A stretch of 64,000 nucleotides of DNA from the NCBI GenBank assembly GCA_963675425.1, contig OY776214.1, positions 3,658,001-3,722,000 of the forward strand, in the 5' to 3' direction. This DNA is from Sporobacter sp963675425. Lineage in GTDB: Bacteria > Bacillota > Clostridia > Oscillospirales > Oscillospiraceae. Below are positions 16,440 through 25,273 of this stretch, piece by piece. Position 1 is the first letter of the stretch; each line of letters begins with the position of its first letter. The notes beneath the pieces are model-generated. The model did not search any database. It saw only the letters and a list, made by a program, of their open reading frames with translations, and was not told the DNA's origin. Position numbers and translations under genes: made by a program.

Positions 16440-18383
16440 ATGAGTCAGCTGAAGTATCCGCATCTTTTCACGCCAATCAAAATCGCCGGAACGCTGTTTC
16501 GAAACAGGCTGTTTGCCTCGCCGCAGGGGTATTACAATATCGCCCCCGACTGTTTTCCCAACGACGACATGACCGGCTTTTATGAAATGAAGGCCAAGGG
16601 CGGCTGCGCTTCCGTCTGCATCGGCGACTGCATGGTAGACTGGAAGGACGGACGACATTACGACTGGCTCTTCCCCATAAATGATTCAAAAATGCAGCCG
16701 GGCTTCTCTAAAGTTGCCAGCGCCATCACGCGCCACGGCGCGGTGGCTTCTGTCGAGCTGTCCCATGCCGGCATGTTTTCACACGCCTCACACGATGCCG
16801 GTTCGCCACTGTACGGCCCGGTCGAAATGGAGAACAAGTACGGCCATGTTCTGGAAATGCCGGAAGAAATGATCCTACATATCATCGAATCGTACGGCAG
16901 CGCGGCGGCACTGGCTAAGCAGTACGGCTTCGGTATGGTGACAATCCACGGCGGGCACGGCTGGCTGCTCCCACAATTCTGGTCCCGCCAGATCAATACG
17001 CGCAAAGACAAATGGGGCGGCAGCTTTGAAAACCGCATGCGGCTTCCGCTGGCCGTCGTTGAAAGTATCCGCAAGGCCGTCGGGAAAAACTTCCCTATCG
17101 AATACCGCATGAGCGGCTCTGAGACAAACCCCGACGGATACGACATTGACGAGGGCATCGAATTTGCCAAGGCACTTGACGGCCATGTCGATATCATCCA
17201 TGTATCAACCGGCAACCACGAAGTGGAGTCGGCGACCGTCATTACACACCCGAGCATGTTCCTGCCCGACGGTGTCAACTTAAAATACGCCGCCGCTATT
17301 AAAAAGCAGGTTAAAACCCCCGTGGCTACTGTCGGTGCTTACACCGATCCGGATATGATGGAGGAAATCATCGCATCCGGCCAGGCGGATATCATCAATC
17401 TGGGCCGTCAGGTCCTGGCTGACCCGGAATTACCTCTCAAGGCGCGAACGGGCCGCGATGATGAGATCAGAAAATGCCTGCGCTGCTCGACCTGCTTTGC
17501 AAGCTGCGGCGCTTACCGCATCTTTTACTGTGCCATCAATCCCGTCATCGGGCATGAAAACGAGGCTATGTTCCTGCCGCCTGCCACTGATAAAAAAGAG
17601 GTGCTTGTCGTCGGCGGCGGCGTCGCCGGCATGCAGGCGGCGCTGACGGCGTCCGAGCGCGGGCACAACGTCATCCTCTGTGAAAAAGGCGACCGGCTCG
17701 GCGGCGTGCTGCTGTGTGAGGAGCATATCTCGTTTAAACAGAAGCTGAAAGGCTACCTCGAAACGCAAAGCCATTTATTGGCCAAATCGGCCGTCGATAT
17801 CCGGCTGGGCACCACCGTCACACCCGAATACGCAAACCAGCTTCGGCCCGACGTTATTATCGCCGCCCTCGGTTCGCGCCCGGTCAAGCCGCCGATAAAG
17901 GGTATTGATTTGCCGAATGTCGTCAGCGCGGAAGAAGTCTACTACCATCCAGAAAAAGCCGGCCAATCCATCATCATCCTGGGCGGCGGTCTCGTCGGAG
18001 TTGAGCTCGGCATTCACCTGGCCATGCAGGGACGGTCAGTAACAATTATAGAGATGATGCCAAAGCTATCGGTTGATCCATTCAGCATGCATACGCTGGC
18101 GTTAATGGAGCAGATTGAAAAGCTCGGCATTACGGTCCATACGTCGACGGCGGCCAAGGAAATCACCGCGTTCGGCGTTATAGCTGAGACCGCCGACGGT
18201 CCTCTTTCAATCACCGCCGACACGGTGATTTACGCCATCGGCCAAAAACCGCTTGACGATGAGGCCATCGCGCTGCGGGAGTGCGCCTCGGAGTTTTACC
18301 AGATCGGCGACTGCATCACGCCGAGAAACATCCTTGCCGCCACCCAGTCCGCCTGGACGATTGCGCGAGATATAGGACGATAA
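16440..18383 (+). CDS. NADH:flavin oxidoreductase, 2-enoate reductase / old yellow enzyme family with Fe-S cluster
   Basis: 647-residue flavoprotein. The N-terminal FMN-binding TIM barrel (about 1-340) has SHAGMFS, HGGHGWLLPQFWSRQINTRKD and YGGSFENRMR-type motifs. A CLRCSTC...C cluster follows for a [4Fe-4S] centre (about 345-365). The C-terminal half has two dinucleotide-binding motifs, VVGGGVAGMQAA (FAD) and ILGGGLVGVELG (NAD(P)H). This is the layout of 2-enoate reductase, BaiCD/BaiH and 2,4-dienoyl-CoA reductase. It probably reduces a C=C bond of an enoate or related electron acceptor; the substrate cannot be told from sequence. It stands alone with its own promoter and terminator. Confidence 0.9.
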   Translation: MSQLKYPHLFTPIKIAGTLFRNRLFASPQGYYNIAPDCFPNDDMTGFYEMKAKGGCASVCIGDCMVDWKDGRHYDWLFPINDSKMQPGFSKVASAITRHGAVASVELSHAGMFSHASHDAGSPLYGPVEMENKYGHVLEMPEEMILHIIESYGSAAALAKQYGFGMVTIHGGHGWLLPQFWSRQINTRKDKWGGSFENRMRLPLAVVESIRKAVGKNFPIEYRMSGSETNPDGYDIDEGIEFAKALDGHVDIIHVSTGNHEVESATVITHPSMFLPDGVNLKYAAAIKKQVKTPVATVGAYTDPDMMEEIIASGQADIINLGRQVLADPELPLKARTGRDDEIRKCLRCSTCFASCGAYRIFYCAINPVIGHENEAMFLPPATDKKEVLVVGGGVAGMQAALTASERGHNVILCEKGDRLGGVLLCEEHISFKQKLKGYLETQSHLLAKSAVDIRLGTTVTPEYANQLRPDVIIAALGSRPVKPPIKGIDLPNVVSAEEVYYHPEKAGQSIIILGGGLVGVELGIHLAMQGRSVTIIEMMPKLSVDPFSMHTLALMEQIEKLGITVHTSTAAKEITAFGVIAETADGPLSITADTVIYAIGQKPLDDEAIALRECASEFYQIGDCITPRNILAATQSAWTIARDIGR

Positions 18384-18408
18384 GTTCCAAAATATAAACA
18401 GTATAAAG

Positions 18409-18447
18409 AGGCCGCCTGATACCTTAAACGGTTATCAGGCGGCCTTG
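18409..18447 (+). terminator. Terminator after the enoate reductase
   Basis: GGCCGCCTGATA/TATCAGGCGGCC arms (18410-18421 and 18433-18444) are followed by TTGTT. It sits between convergent genes. Confidence 0.8.
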
Positions 18448-18489
18448 TTATACGAAGCCGAATCATATATCCAGCGCCCCACAGCACGC

Positions 18490-18900
18490 TTATTCACCCG
18501 ATGCGATATTCTCGTTAAAATAATTTTTTATGTCCGCGTCGCAGCCCATAATGTGATGAATCAGCCAGTTCGTCATCATCCGGTTAACCGTTTTGACCGT
18601 ATCCATCGTTACGCCCCAGTCGCTGATCTCCTGACGGATATCGGCCATACGCTTTCTAAACCGGTCGTGCTGCTGTTTATGCTTTTTATAATGAGGATAG
18701 GATAGCTGAAGCTGGAGCGCTTCTTCATCGCTGAAATGCTCAAAGGTGTACTTTTTAAGAAAATCCAGCAGACGGAGGACCTCTTCGTCGCCCTTGCCCT
18801 GAATACAGGCGGTGTAGAAATCATCAAGCATGCCGCATATTTCCTTATGCTGCCGGTCAATCTCGGGGATGCCAATCTTGATACTGTCTCTCCATGTCAT
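18490..18900 (-). CDS. Bacteriohemerythrin
   Basis: 136-residue single-domain hemerythrin that binds O2 (or senses it) at a diiron site. All ligand motifs are present: H in DRQHKEI, HxxxE in FEHFSDEE, HxxxH in HKQQH and HxxxxD in HIMGCD. The start at 18900 (MTWRDSIKIG) is chosen because GGGAGG lies 7 nt upstream; an upstream in-frame ATG at 18915 overlaps that site. In an anaerobe this suits oxygen scavenging or sensing next to the ferritin-like protein. Confidence 0.93.
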   Translation of the reverse strand: MTWRDSIKIGIPEIDRQHKEICGMLDDFYTACIQGKGDEEVLRLLDFLKKYTFEHFSDEEALQLQLSYPHYKKHKQQHDRFRKRMADIRQEISDWGVTMDTVKTVNRMMTNWLIHHIMGCDADIKNYFNENIASGE

Positions 18901-18941
18901 AGTACAACCTCCCATCCGTCATTTTTTGACATGTTTTATCC

Positions 18942-18971
18942 AGCATAACATATTTTTGTTACATTTTGCAA
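18942..18971 (-). promoter_or_regulatory. Probable promoter of the hemerythrin gene
   Basis: Minus strand -35 TTGCAA, 18-nt spacer and -10 TATGCT, about 40 nt upstream of the start. Confidence 0.5.
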
Positions 18972-19068
18972 TCTTTTGTAAACGATAATTTAGTCATTCA
19001 AGTCCTCGAGAAATCAGCGAACATCACCCATTGGTACTATATAAGCGCAAACGATTATTGCTAAATTG

Positions 19069-19135
19069 ACACTGCGAGCGACCCCGCGCAGAAGCTTTAT
19101 TTGTCGAAAAAGCCGCGGATGCGGCTTTTTCGACA
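19069..19135. repeat. Dispersed palindromic element, copy A
   Basis: Palindrome TGTCGAAAAAGCCGC / GCGGCTTTTTCGACA at 19102-19116 and 19121-19135, followed by GTCTG. The preceding roughly 33 bp (TGCGAGCG...CGCG...AGAA..CT..ATT) also match the left flank of copy D at 51014, so the repeated unit is longer than the palindrome. It lies downstream of the GNAT gene. Confidence 0.75.
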
Positions 19136-19141
19136 GTCTGA

Positions 19142-19166
19142 AGCAGGGGCGGCAGCCCCTGCTTTT
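19142..19166 (-). terminator. Hairpin downstream of the GNAT gene
   Basis: AGCAGGGGC-GGCA-GCCCCTGCT stem with TTTTGC on its plus side. Together with repeat copy A it separates hemerythrin from the acetyltransferase. Confidence 0.5.
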
Positions 19167-19205
19167 GCTTATTCTCTAATGTTTTATAATTCAAACAGTA
19201 TATTG

Positions 19206-19781
19206 TTACGCTGAATTACGCCTGACGGTTTGTGTTTGCGGTATATAGCGATTTGTTGTCACGCTTGTATCAGCATCGTTTGGTACTGAAACATAAAAGA
19301 GATATTGTTTGCTTTTATATTGATGCAGCCCCATATAGGTCATGCCCATTTTTTCCATGGCCCGGATCGAAGCCTTATTATGCGGTTCAGCCATACCGAA
19401 AATTGAGTCTACATCGTTGTCTTTAGACGCCTCCTTCAGGATAGTCAGCCCAATCTCCGTCCCATATCCACGCCCCTGATGCGGGACGCCAAGCTGACAA
19501 GTTAACTCCGGACGATTAGGCAGATAGGGATTAAAACCTACTAAACCAATGAGCAAATCATCCGATTTGCGTATACAGGCGCCATGCATACGTGAATAAG
19601 GACCAGAGCTTCTGTTACGCATAAATTCGATGTATCTTTTGGTCCGGTCGATTAACCACGGCGTATCACCGGTATAGGTATGCATTCGGCTGTCCGACAT
19701 AATCTGCTGCAAATCATCCACATCATCGAGTTCCCAATGCCTGATGTAAAGTCTTTCGGATTCGAGATAGATGCTGCTCAT
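19206..19781 (-). CDS. GNAT family N-acetyltransferase (RimJ/RimL type)
   Basis: 191-residue acetyltransferase. The N-terminal LESERLYIRHWELDDVDDLQQIM and the acetyl-CoA loop QLGVPHQGRGYGTEIGLTIL (Q/RxxGxG/A form), followed by HNKASIRAMEKMGM, place it in the RimJ/RimL-like branch. Three ATGs cluster at the start; AGGGG with 9-nt spacing selects the one at 19781. The last 25 residues are Thr/Asn-rich and probably unstructured. The acceptor is unknown. Confidence 0.85.
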   Translation of the reverse strand: MSSIYLESERLYIRHWELDDVDDLQQIMSDSRMHTYTGDTPWLIDRTKRYIEFMRNRSSGPYSRMHGACIRKSDDLLIGLVGFNPYLPNRPELTCQLGVPHQGRGYGTEIGLTILKEASKDNDVDSIFGMAEPHNKASIRAMEKMGMTYMGLHQYKSKQYLFYVSVPNDADTSVTTNRYIPQTQTVRRNSA

Positions 19782-19921
19782 ATCCATCATCCCCTATTAA
19801 AGTCTTTTGGTCATATCAATAACCCTTTACATTATTTATCGCACTTTATTTGTGCATTGTTAACAGTTATTTTAAGATCGGTGCCATCTTTTTTTAAGTT
19901 ATATTTTTTTCAACCTGGGTC

Positions 19922-19993
19922 TTGAAAAATTGAGTCAAGGGCATACAATAAGCCCATGTTGATCGATATGGTTAAACCAAAACGGTTTAACCA
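19922..19993 (+). promoter_or_regulatory. Promoter and operator of the TetR-ABC operon
   Basis: -35 TTGAAA (19922-19927), 16-nt spacer and -10 TACAAT (19944-19949). Just past the expected start point is a perfect palindrome TGGTTAAACC-AAAAC-GGTTTAACCA (19969-19993), well placed for autorepression by the TetR protein encoded next. Confidence 0.7.
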
Positions 19994-20021
19994 AGCCTGT
20001 CTGCCCACGGAGGTCTATCCT

Positions 20022-20645
20022 ATGAACGAAAAATTCTTTGAGCTTCCGGAAGAAAAACGTCTGCGTATCATCAACGCCGGTTTTGAGGTTTTTGCACAAA
20101 GTGAGTATAAAAAGGCCTCAACGGAAGAAATCGCCGCAAAGGCCGGCATTTCAAAGGGACTGCTGTTTTACTATTTCCATAATAAAAAGGCTCTGTTTCT
20201 TTTTTTGTACGATTATGCGTACAAAACCATTACCGAAAATGTCGTGGATGAGCAATTCTCGGAGATTACAGACGTTTTCGAACTACTGGCGTATGCCGCT
20301 GAGCGCAAATACAGACTTCTTGTGCTCAGTCCTTATATCACAGATTTTGTGATGCGCGCTTTCTATTCTCAAAAGGAGCCGGTTTCCGAGGAATTGAACC
20401 AAAAGTTTAATGATGCGACAGCTGACATATTTGCATCCTATTTCGCTAAAATGGATTTTTCCAATTTCAAGGACGGCATTAACCCCATTGAAGTCATCCA
20501 AATGCTGATGTGGATGGCCGATGGTTATCTGCACGAACAGCAGCGGACCGGCACACCGCTTGATCTCGATACACTGATGGACAAATTCAACATCTGGGCC
20601 GAGTTATTTAAAAAGGCTTTTTATAAGGAGGATTATCTCGTATGA
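20022..20645 (+). CDS. TetR/AcrR family transcriptional regulator
   Basis: 207-residue regulator. The N-terminal HTH is EEKRLRIINAGFEVFAQSEYKKASTEEIAAKAGISKGLLFYYFHNKKALF-type, followed by an all-helical ligand domain. ATG 20022 has GGAGG 8 nt upstream. An in-frame ATG at 19956 would put the operator palindrome inside the coding region, so it is rejected. The stop overlaps the start of the ABC ATPase gene (ATGA), so regulator and transporter are co-translated. It likely represses its own operon until an exported compound binds. Confidence 0.93.
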   Translation: MNEKFFELPEEKRLRIINAGFEVFAQSEYKKASTEEIAAKAGISKGLLFYYFHNKKALFLFLYDYAYKTITENVVDEQFSEITDVFELLAYAAERKYRLLVLSPYITDFVMRAFYSQKEPVSEELNQKFNDATADIFASYFAKMDFSNFKDGINPIEVIQMLMWMADGYLHEQQRTGTPLDLDTLMDKFNIWAELFKKAFYKEDYLV

Positions 20646-21523
20646 ACGCGGTCATTGAAACAAAAAACCTTACGAAATACTACGGTAAGGCGCGGGGCAT
20701 TCTCGACCTGAATCTTACGGTGGGCGAAGGCGAAGTTTTCGGCTTCATCGGCCCGAACGGCGCGGGAAAATCTACAACGATCCGTACACTGCTGTCGCTT
20801 ATTTACAAAACAAGCGGCGAGGCACACATTTTCGGGCTGGACTGCGAGCGTGACAAGGTTAAGATCCTTCAGGACGTCGGCTATCTGCCCGGCGAGGTTT
20901 TCTACTATGACAACATGCGGGCCAGCGACCTGTTCCGATATTCCGCCAGCTTTTACAAAAAGGACTGCACGGCCAAAACCAAGGAACTGGCTGATCTGCT
21001 CCAGCTCGATGTAACCAAAAAAATCGAGGATCTCAGCCTCGGCAACAAGAAAAAGGTCGGCATCATTCAGGGGCTTTTACACTCCCCTCGCCTGATCATT
21101 CTCGACGAGCCGACGAGCGGCCTTGACCCGCTGATGCAAAAAACGTTTTTTGACCTCATAAAAAAAGAAAACCAGCGCGGGGCAACGGTGTTGTTTTCCT
21201 CGCATATTTTGAGCGAAGTGCAACGTATTTGCGACCGTGTAGCCATCATTAAGGACGGCCGCATCGTCAGTACCCACAAAATCAGCGAGCTCCAGCAGGA
21301 TACCTATAAAAACGTCCGTATCGTATTTCGCAACCGGTCCGCGGCCGCGTCGTTCGCCCCAACCGGCGCGACACATTTAACGGCTTCAGATACCGTTGTC
21401 AGCTTTATCTTCAAGGGTGACATTAACGCACTGCTAGCTGAGATTATTAAACTCCCGCTGGCCGACATTGACATCTCGGAGCCGACGCTGGAGGATATCT
21501 TCATGCACTACTACGCCGACTGA
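20642..21523 (+). CDS. ABC transporter ATP-binding protein (drug/Na+ efflux type)
   Basis: 293-residue ATPase with Walker A GPNGAGKST, signature LSLGNKKKVGI (an LSxGxxxK variant common in CcmA/NatA-type proteins), Walker B LIILDEPTSGLDP and a C-terminal extension of about 80 residues. It overlaps the TetR gene by 4 bp and is followed by two permease genes, forming an ABC-2 type exporter. Confidence 0.93.
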   Translation: MNAVIETKNLTKYYGKARGILDLNLTVGEGEVFGFIGPNGAGKSTTIRTLLSLIYKTSGEAHIFGLDCERDKVKILQDVGYLPGEVFYYDNMRASDLFRYSASFYKKDCTAKTKELADLLQLDVTKKIEDLSLGNKKKVGIIQGLLHSPRLIILDEPTSGLDPLMQKTFFDLIKKENQRGATVLFSSHILSEVQRICDRVAIIKDGRIVSTHKISELQQDTYKNVRIVFRNRSAAASFAPTGATHLTASDTVVSFIFKGDINALLAEIIKLPLADIDISEPTLEDIFMHYYAD

Positions 21524-21538
21524 TTTGAGGTGACTATT

Positions 21539-22339
21539 TTGAATATCTATTCGATGGAAATAAAATCGCAGCTGAAGAGCTTTCTCATCTGGACTGTCAG
21601 CATCCTGGCCGTCTTCATGCTATTTATGACCGGAATATACGACGCCTTTATGAACAGCCGGGACGTACTGGAAAGCATGATTAACGGCTTTCCACCGGCG
21701 CTGTCCGAAGCGTTCGGGTTTCAGCTGGACGGTATGTTCTCATATGGCGGCTTCTTTACCTTTACATTCCTTTACGTATCGCTCTTTGGCGCAATCATGG
21801 CCGCGTCCCTGTCCGTGGCGGTTTTTTCAAGGGAAAAACGCATGAAATGTATGGATTTTCTTTTGGCGAAGCCCACAAGCAGAATGCACATTTTTCTAAT
21901 GAAGTTTTTGAGTGTTCTAACGCTGCTCGCCGTGCTGAATATCCTGTTCATCGCTGTGACGCTGATACTATTCAAAGGCTCCGGTGATACCACGACACTG
22001 ACGGGAAGGCTGTTTTGGGCCGCCTGCGCGCTGTTTTTCACACAGCTGGTGTTTATGTCATTTGGGATCATCTTCGCGATTTTCGCTAAAAAGGTTCGTT
22101 CCGTCTCCGGCATTGCCACGGCGTTCGGCTTTAGCGGCTTTATTCTCACGGCGCTTCACAATCTGCTGGAAAAGGAATCCATACGGTTTATCGCGCCGCT
22201 GAATTATTTCAGTACGGAATCCGTATTGACGACCGGTGGCTACGAGCCGAAGTATGCCGCCACGGCGGCCGCTGTCTTTGTCATCTGTCTCGCGCTGGCG
22301 CTGTATAAATTCCTGCGCAGCGATACAGCGGCGGCTTAA
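21539..22339 (+). CDS. ABC-2 type transporter permease, first subunit
   Basis: About 266 residues and six predicted membrane segments, with the cytoplasmic REKRMKCMDFLLAKPTSR segment after TM2 that is typical of ABC-2 permeases. A TTG at 21539, 8 nt after TTGAGG, gives MNIYSMEIKSQLKSF, matching the second permease start MNILKRELRTGFKPF. A GTG at 21530 overlaps the RBS and is less likely. It partners the ATPase upstream. Confidence 0.87.
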   Translation: MNIYSMEIKSQLKSFLIWTVSILAVFMLFMTGIYDAFMNSRDVLESMINGFPPALSEAFGFQLDGMFSYGGFFTFTFLYVSLFGAIMAASLSVAVFSREKRMKCMDFLLAKPTSRMHIFLMKFLSVLTLLAVLNILFIAVTLILFKGSGDTTTLTGRLFWAACALFFTQLVFMSFGIIFAIFAKKVRSVSGIATAFGFSGFILTALHNLLEKESIRFIAPLNYFSTESVLTTGGYEPKYAATAAAVFVICLALALYKFLRSDTAAA

Positions 22340-22353
22340 GGAGGACTGATGGT

Positions 22354-23145
22354 ATGAATATTTTAAAACGCGAACTGCGCACCGGGTTTAAACCCTTCAT
22401 ATTCTGGACAATCGGACTGTTTGTACTGGTACTCATCGGCGTGGCCAAATTTCAGGGTGTCAGCGCCGGCGGCGGCGATATCACCGTGCTGATGGATCAA
22501 TTTCCCCGGCCTGTTCTGGCCGTTCTCGGCATGGTCGATGTCGATATCAGCACCCTCGGCGGCTACGCCTCGATTTTGTTTTATTATGTGCTCATCTGCG
22601 CCGTCATCTTTTCCGTCAATGTCGGCTCAAGCGCCGTCACGCGCGAATCCGTTGATAAAACGTATGAATTTATTTTTACGAAGCCTGTCACGCGCGGCAA
22701 AATCCTCGCGATGAAGCTGGCAGCCGGCTGGATCTACCTGTTTATTTTCTGTGCTTTAAATGCTGTTTTTTCCCTTATTGCCGTTGCCACATTGAAGCAG
22801 GCTGAAACCATTACGGGGCCGACACTGCTGTATTCGCTGGCCATATTCCTGACCGCCTCCCTGTTCATCGCTCTGTCGGCATTTCTGGCCACAATGGCCA
22901 GGCAGCCCGACAAGGGATCGCTGTATGGTAACCTCGCCTTTTTGTATGCTTTCATACTCGGTGTTATTTACGATATGCTGGAGAACGGCGGTCCGCTCCG
23001 TCTGATCTCACCCTTTAAGTACTTTCTTCCCGCGGATCTGCTTGCTTGCAAAATGGATGCCGTCTACACCGTCATCACGCTCTTTGTTACTGCTTCTTTC
23101 ATCCTGGGTGCTGCCGCGCTGCTTAAAAAGAAAGATCTGACATAA
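22354..23145 (+). CDS. ABC-2 type transporter permease, second subunit
   Basis: 263 residues, six membrane segments, with TRESVDKTYEFIFTKPVTRGKIL in the same place as the equivalent block of the first subunit, so the two are paralogues forming a heterodimer. GGAGG precedes the ATG. It is last gene of the TetR-ABC operon. Confidence 0.9.
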   Translation: MNILKRELRTGFKPFIFWTIGLFVLVLIGVAKFQGVSAGGGDITVLMDQFPRPVLAVLGMVDVDISTLGGYASILFYYVLICAVIFSVNVGSSAVTRESVDKTYEFIFTKPVTRGKILAMKLAAGWIYLFIFCALNAVFSLIAVATLKQAETITGPTLLYSLAIFLTASLFIALSAFLATMARQPDKGSLYGNLAFLYAFILGVIYDMLENGGPLRLISPFKYFLPADLLACKMDAVYTVITLFVTASFILGAAALLKKKDLT

Positions 23146-23460
23146 AGGAAGCAATCCGGCGGTACGACAGCTGGGCGTTTATTACCGGGCTTTGCTTATA
23201 TTTATTGGTTAACAATACAGCATGCTCCTCAACGTGTACAGCAACAGCTCTTACAGCTACAGCAGGTAACCCAATTTGATTTTATGTAAATTTCGCCGCC
23301 GACGGATTATGGGCTATTCCGTCAGCGGCGATTACTTGTTTTCAGCCTGGCATTATCAACAAGCAGGCGGTTTTGATATCATGTAATTATTGCTTCTTTT
23401 CCGCATGGGCGGGTGGAGCACAAGCGTCGTTTTATTTCATAAAATTAACGTCAGCACACT
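23146..23460. other. Intergenic region with a hairpin terminator
   Basis: No gene seen. A 14-bp stem TCGCCGCCGACGGA / TCCGTCaGCGGCGA (about 23293-23332) is followed by TTACTTGTTTT and probably ends the ABC operon. The remaining sequence between this and the convergent lipoprotein gene shows nothing recognisable. Confidence 0.6.
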
Positions 23461-23904
23461 TTAGGCCTTAGGCGTCACACTGGTGGCGGAACCGGATAGC
23501 TTCGGCGATACGCTGGCCGCGGAATTCGACGTCTTAGGCGATGCGCTGGCCGCGGAATTCGATGTCTTAGGCGATATGCTGGCCGCGGAATCCGATGTCT
23601 TAGGCGATGCGCTGGCCGCAGAATCCGATGTCTTAGGCGATGTGCTGGCCGCGGAATCCGACGTCTTAGGCGATGCGCTGGCCGCAGAATCCGACGTCTT
23701 AGGCGATGCGCTGGCCGCGGAATCCGACGTCTTAGGCGATGGACTGGTCACTGAAGCCGATGTCTTAGGCGATGGACTGGTCACTGAAGCCGATGTCTTC
23801 GGAGAAGGGCTTACAGTAGACGATTTATTACTTTTTGGCGTGCAGCCGGCCAGCATAGCAATAGACAAAGCAACTGAAATTAACAGCACAGTAATTTTTT
23901 TCAT
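23461..23904 (-). CDS. Small lipoprotein with 11-residue Ser/Pro/Lys/Thr repeats
   Basis: 147 residues. The signal peptide has lipobox LAGC (residues about 18-21), so it should be a membrane-anchored lipoprotein. The rest is about ten copies of an 11-residue unit close to SPKTSDSAASA, with no globular domain. GAGGAG lies 7 nt before the ATG. The repeat is a 33-bp tandem array at DNA level and may vary in copy number. Function unknown; a cell-wall spacer or low-complexity surface protein is a guess. The opposite strand is also open throughout, an artefact of the in-phase repeat. Confidence 0.75.
   Translation of the reverse strand: MKKITVLLISVALSIAMLAGCTPKSNKSSTVSPSPKTSASVTSPSPKTSASVTSPSPKTSDSAASASPKTSDSAASASPKTSDSAASTSPKTSDSAASASPKTSDSAASISPKTSNSAASASPKTSNSAASVSPKLSGSATSVTPKA
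23470..23818. repeat. Tandem 33-bp repeat array
   Basis: About ten imperfect head-to-tail copies of a 33-bp unit containing GATGTCTTAGGCGATGCGCT, in frame with the lipoprotein gene. The central copies differ at only a few positions. Confidence 0.85.
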
Positions 23905-24212
23905 AACAGAATCTCCTCTATGTTTTTAAGGTCATTCACTTTTAAGCTTTATAATATGGAATCAGAATACCCGAGCTTATAATGTTTATGAAGTGTTTGA
24001 TCTGGTGCTGCGGTATTTCAGCATTCCTTTCACCTCGTTCTAAAACCAACAGTAGTTTTTTGGGAAAACCGAAGCGTTTCAGCTTTCTCAATATTTACAT
24101 ATCTGTATTAAAACTTAAAAATGACAAGGGTATGAATGAAATGTGAACGATCAGTTATATATTTATGAACAGTTTTATGTACACTTTCATTCTCCTTATA
24201 TGTACTGTAAAA

Positions 24213-24248
24213 ATGAAGCGGCTCAGGGCTTTCCCTGTGCCGCTTCAT
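24213..24248 (-). terminator. Terminator of the PadR-HAAS operon
   Basis: ATGAAGCGGC/GCCGCTTCAT arms with an inner AGGG/CCCT stem. On the minus strand it is followed by a run of T, 33 bp after the stop. The remaining 23905-24212 gap is AT-rich with no gene seen. Confidence 0.8.
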
Positions 24249-24280
24249 CGCTGATTTTATGAGCCACCGATATTATTTCT

Positions 24281-25273
24281 TCATTTATAGTGTCTAACGG
24301 TTTTTCTGATAACCGTAACGATTTCACCAAAGGCACCCAGACCAATCAGAACGCTGATAACGAGGATACCGATATGGACGTATCCCGTCATCATGTCTGC
24401 GCTGACCTGGACCTTTTCGGCAAAACGTGCGATAAACTCCGGTGTGAATACGTGGGGCCTTGTGATAAAGGTAATACCGATAATGGCGCTGAATATGCTG
24501 TATACGGATTGCGCGCCAGCAATACTGACGGACCATCGCCCCTGAACGATTTTAAAAAACATCAAAAACAATGTCAGTGCAATGAGAATGAGATACAGCG
24601 GCAAAAACTGCTGCACTACTGCCTGGTCTAACAGCGGCACGGTCGGCCGGCCAGCCTCATACCAGGCTATAAACGGCGGCTGACTAAGCGTCCCGCCTAA
24701 AAAGATCGATATGAACAAGATGGTAAAGAAGGTTTCAGCAATGGTATCGCTGCGCTTAATGATCATTTTGGTATTGGCCGGGATTTCCGGCAGTTTTTTT
24801 GGGGACCAGTTCATGATTCCCTTCTTACGGACAACAAGCTCGATGCTGGAAAACACAATTGTTACAAAGAAAAAAGCGTAAACGATGCCGGACATGGCCC
24901 CGGTTATAAAGCTTGTGACAATTGTGGCTACCAACTCGACAACGCTTTGGTCCCCTATTTCGCCGAATATAATTTTAAATATAGCCAGACCCGCTAAAAG
25001 CGCCGCCAACACACCGGCCGCGATCTTCAAAGCGGTAAAATAATCGTCAAACAGCTCCGGTGAAATCAGATAGCGCGGATTGGGATGGTATTTAACGGCC
25101 AGCTTGGCCGGGCTTCCCATCTCGAGCAGTACGTTTTCTATCTCCTCTTCACTCGGATTATCCGATAACATGTCCTCGATATTGGACCGCAGTTCGTTCT
25201 TGACATCCTCTCGTATGTCCTCCGGAAGCCGCTTGGCCACGTCGTACAGATATCGTTCGATCATATTACTCAT
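24281..25273 (-). CDS. HAAS-domain membrane protein
   Basis: 330 residues. The N-terminal 60-80 residues (MIERYLYDVAKRLPEDIREDVKNELRSNIEDML, then GSPAKLAVKYHPNPRYLI) form a HAAS/DUF1700-like domain. About six or seven membrane segments follow. Such proteins are commonly encoded right after a PadR regulator, as here, where the two genes overlap by 8 bp. They are thought to be sensing partners of PadR or of membrane stress systems; the exact role is not established. Confidence 0.82.
   Translation of the reverse strand: MSNMIERYLYDVAKRLPEDIREDVKNELRSNIEDMLSDNPSEEEIENVLLEMGSPAKLAVKYHPNPRYLISPELFDDYFTALKIAAGVLAALLAGLAIFKIIFGEIGDQSVVELVATIVTSFITGAMSGIVYAFFFVTIVFSSIELVVRKKGIMNWSPKKLPEIPANTKMIIKRSDTIAETFFTILFISIFLGGTLSQPPFIAWYEAGRPTVPLLDQAVVQQFLPLYLILIALTLFLMFFKIVQGRWSVSIAGAQSVYSIFSAIIGITFITRPHVFTPEFIARFAEKVQVSADMMTGYVHIGILVISVLIGLGAFGEIVTVIRKTVRHYK

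Noticed and set aside
23222..23269. 15-codon ORF (MLLNVYSNSSYSYSR) after the ABC operon
   Set aside because: No RBS, very short, and no reason beyond low-complexity Tyr/Ser codons.
23461..23904. Repeat array considered as a CRISPR
   Set aside because: The 33-bp units are directly adjacent with no spacers and are in frame with a lipoprotein gene; no cas genes are present.
23483..23929. Plus-strand open frame of 148 codons opposite the repeat lipoprotein
   Set aside because: It is the mirror of a 33-bp in-phase repeat, so it stays open by chance. The minus-strand frame has a signal peptide, a lipobox and a good RBS.
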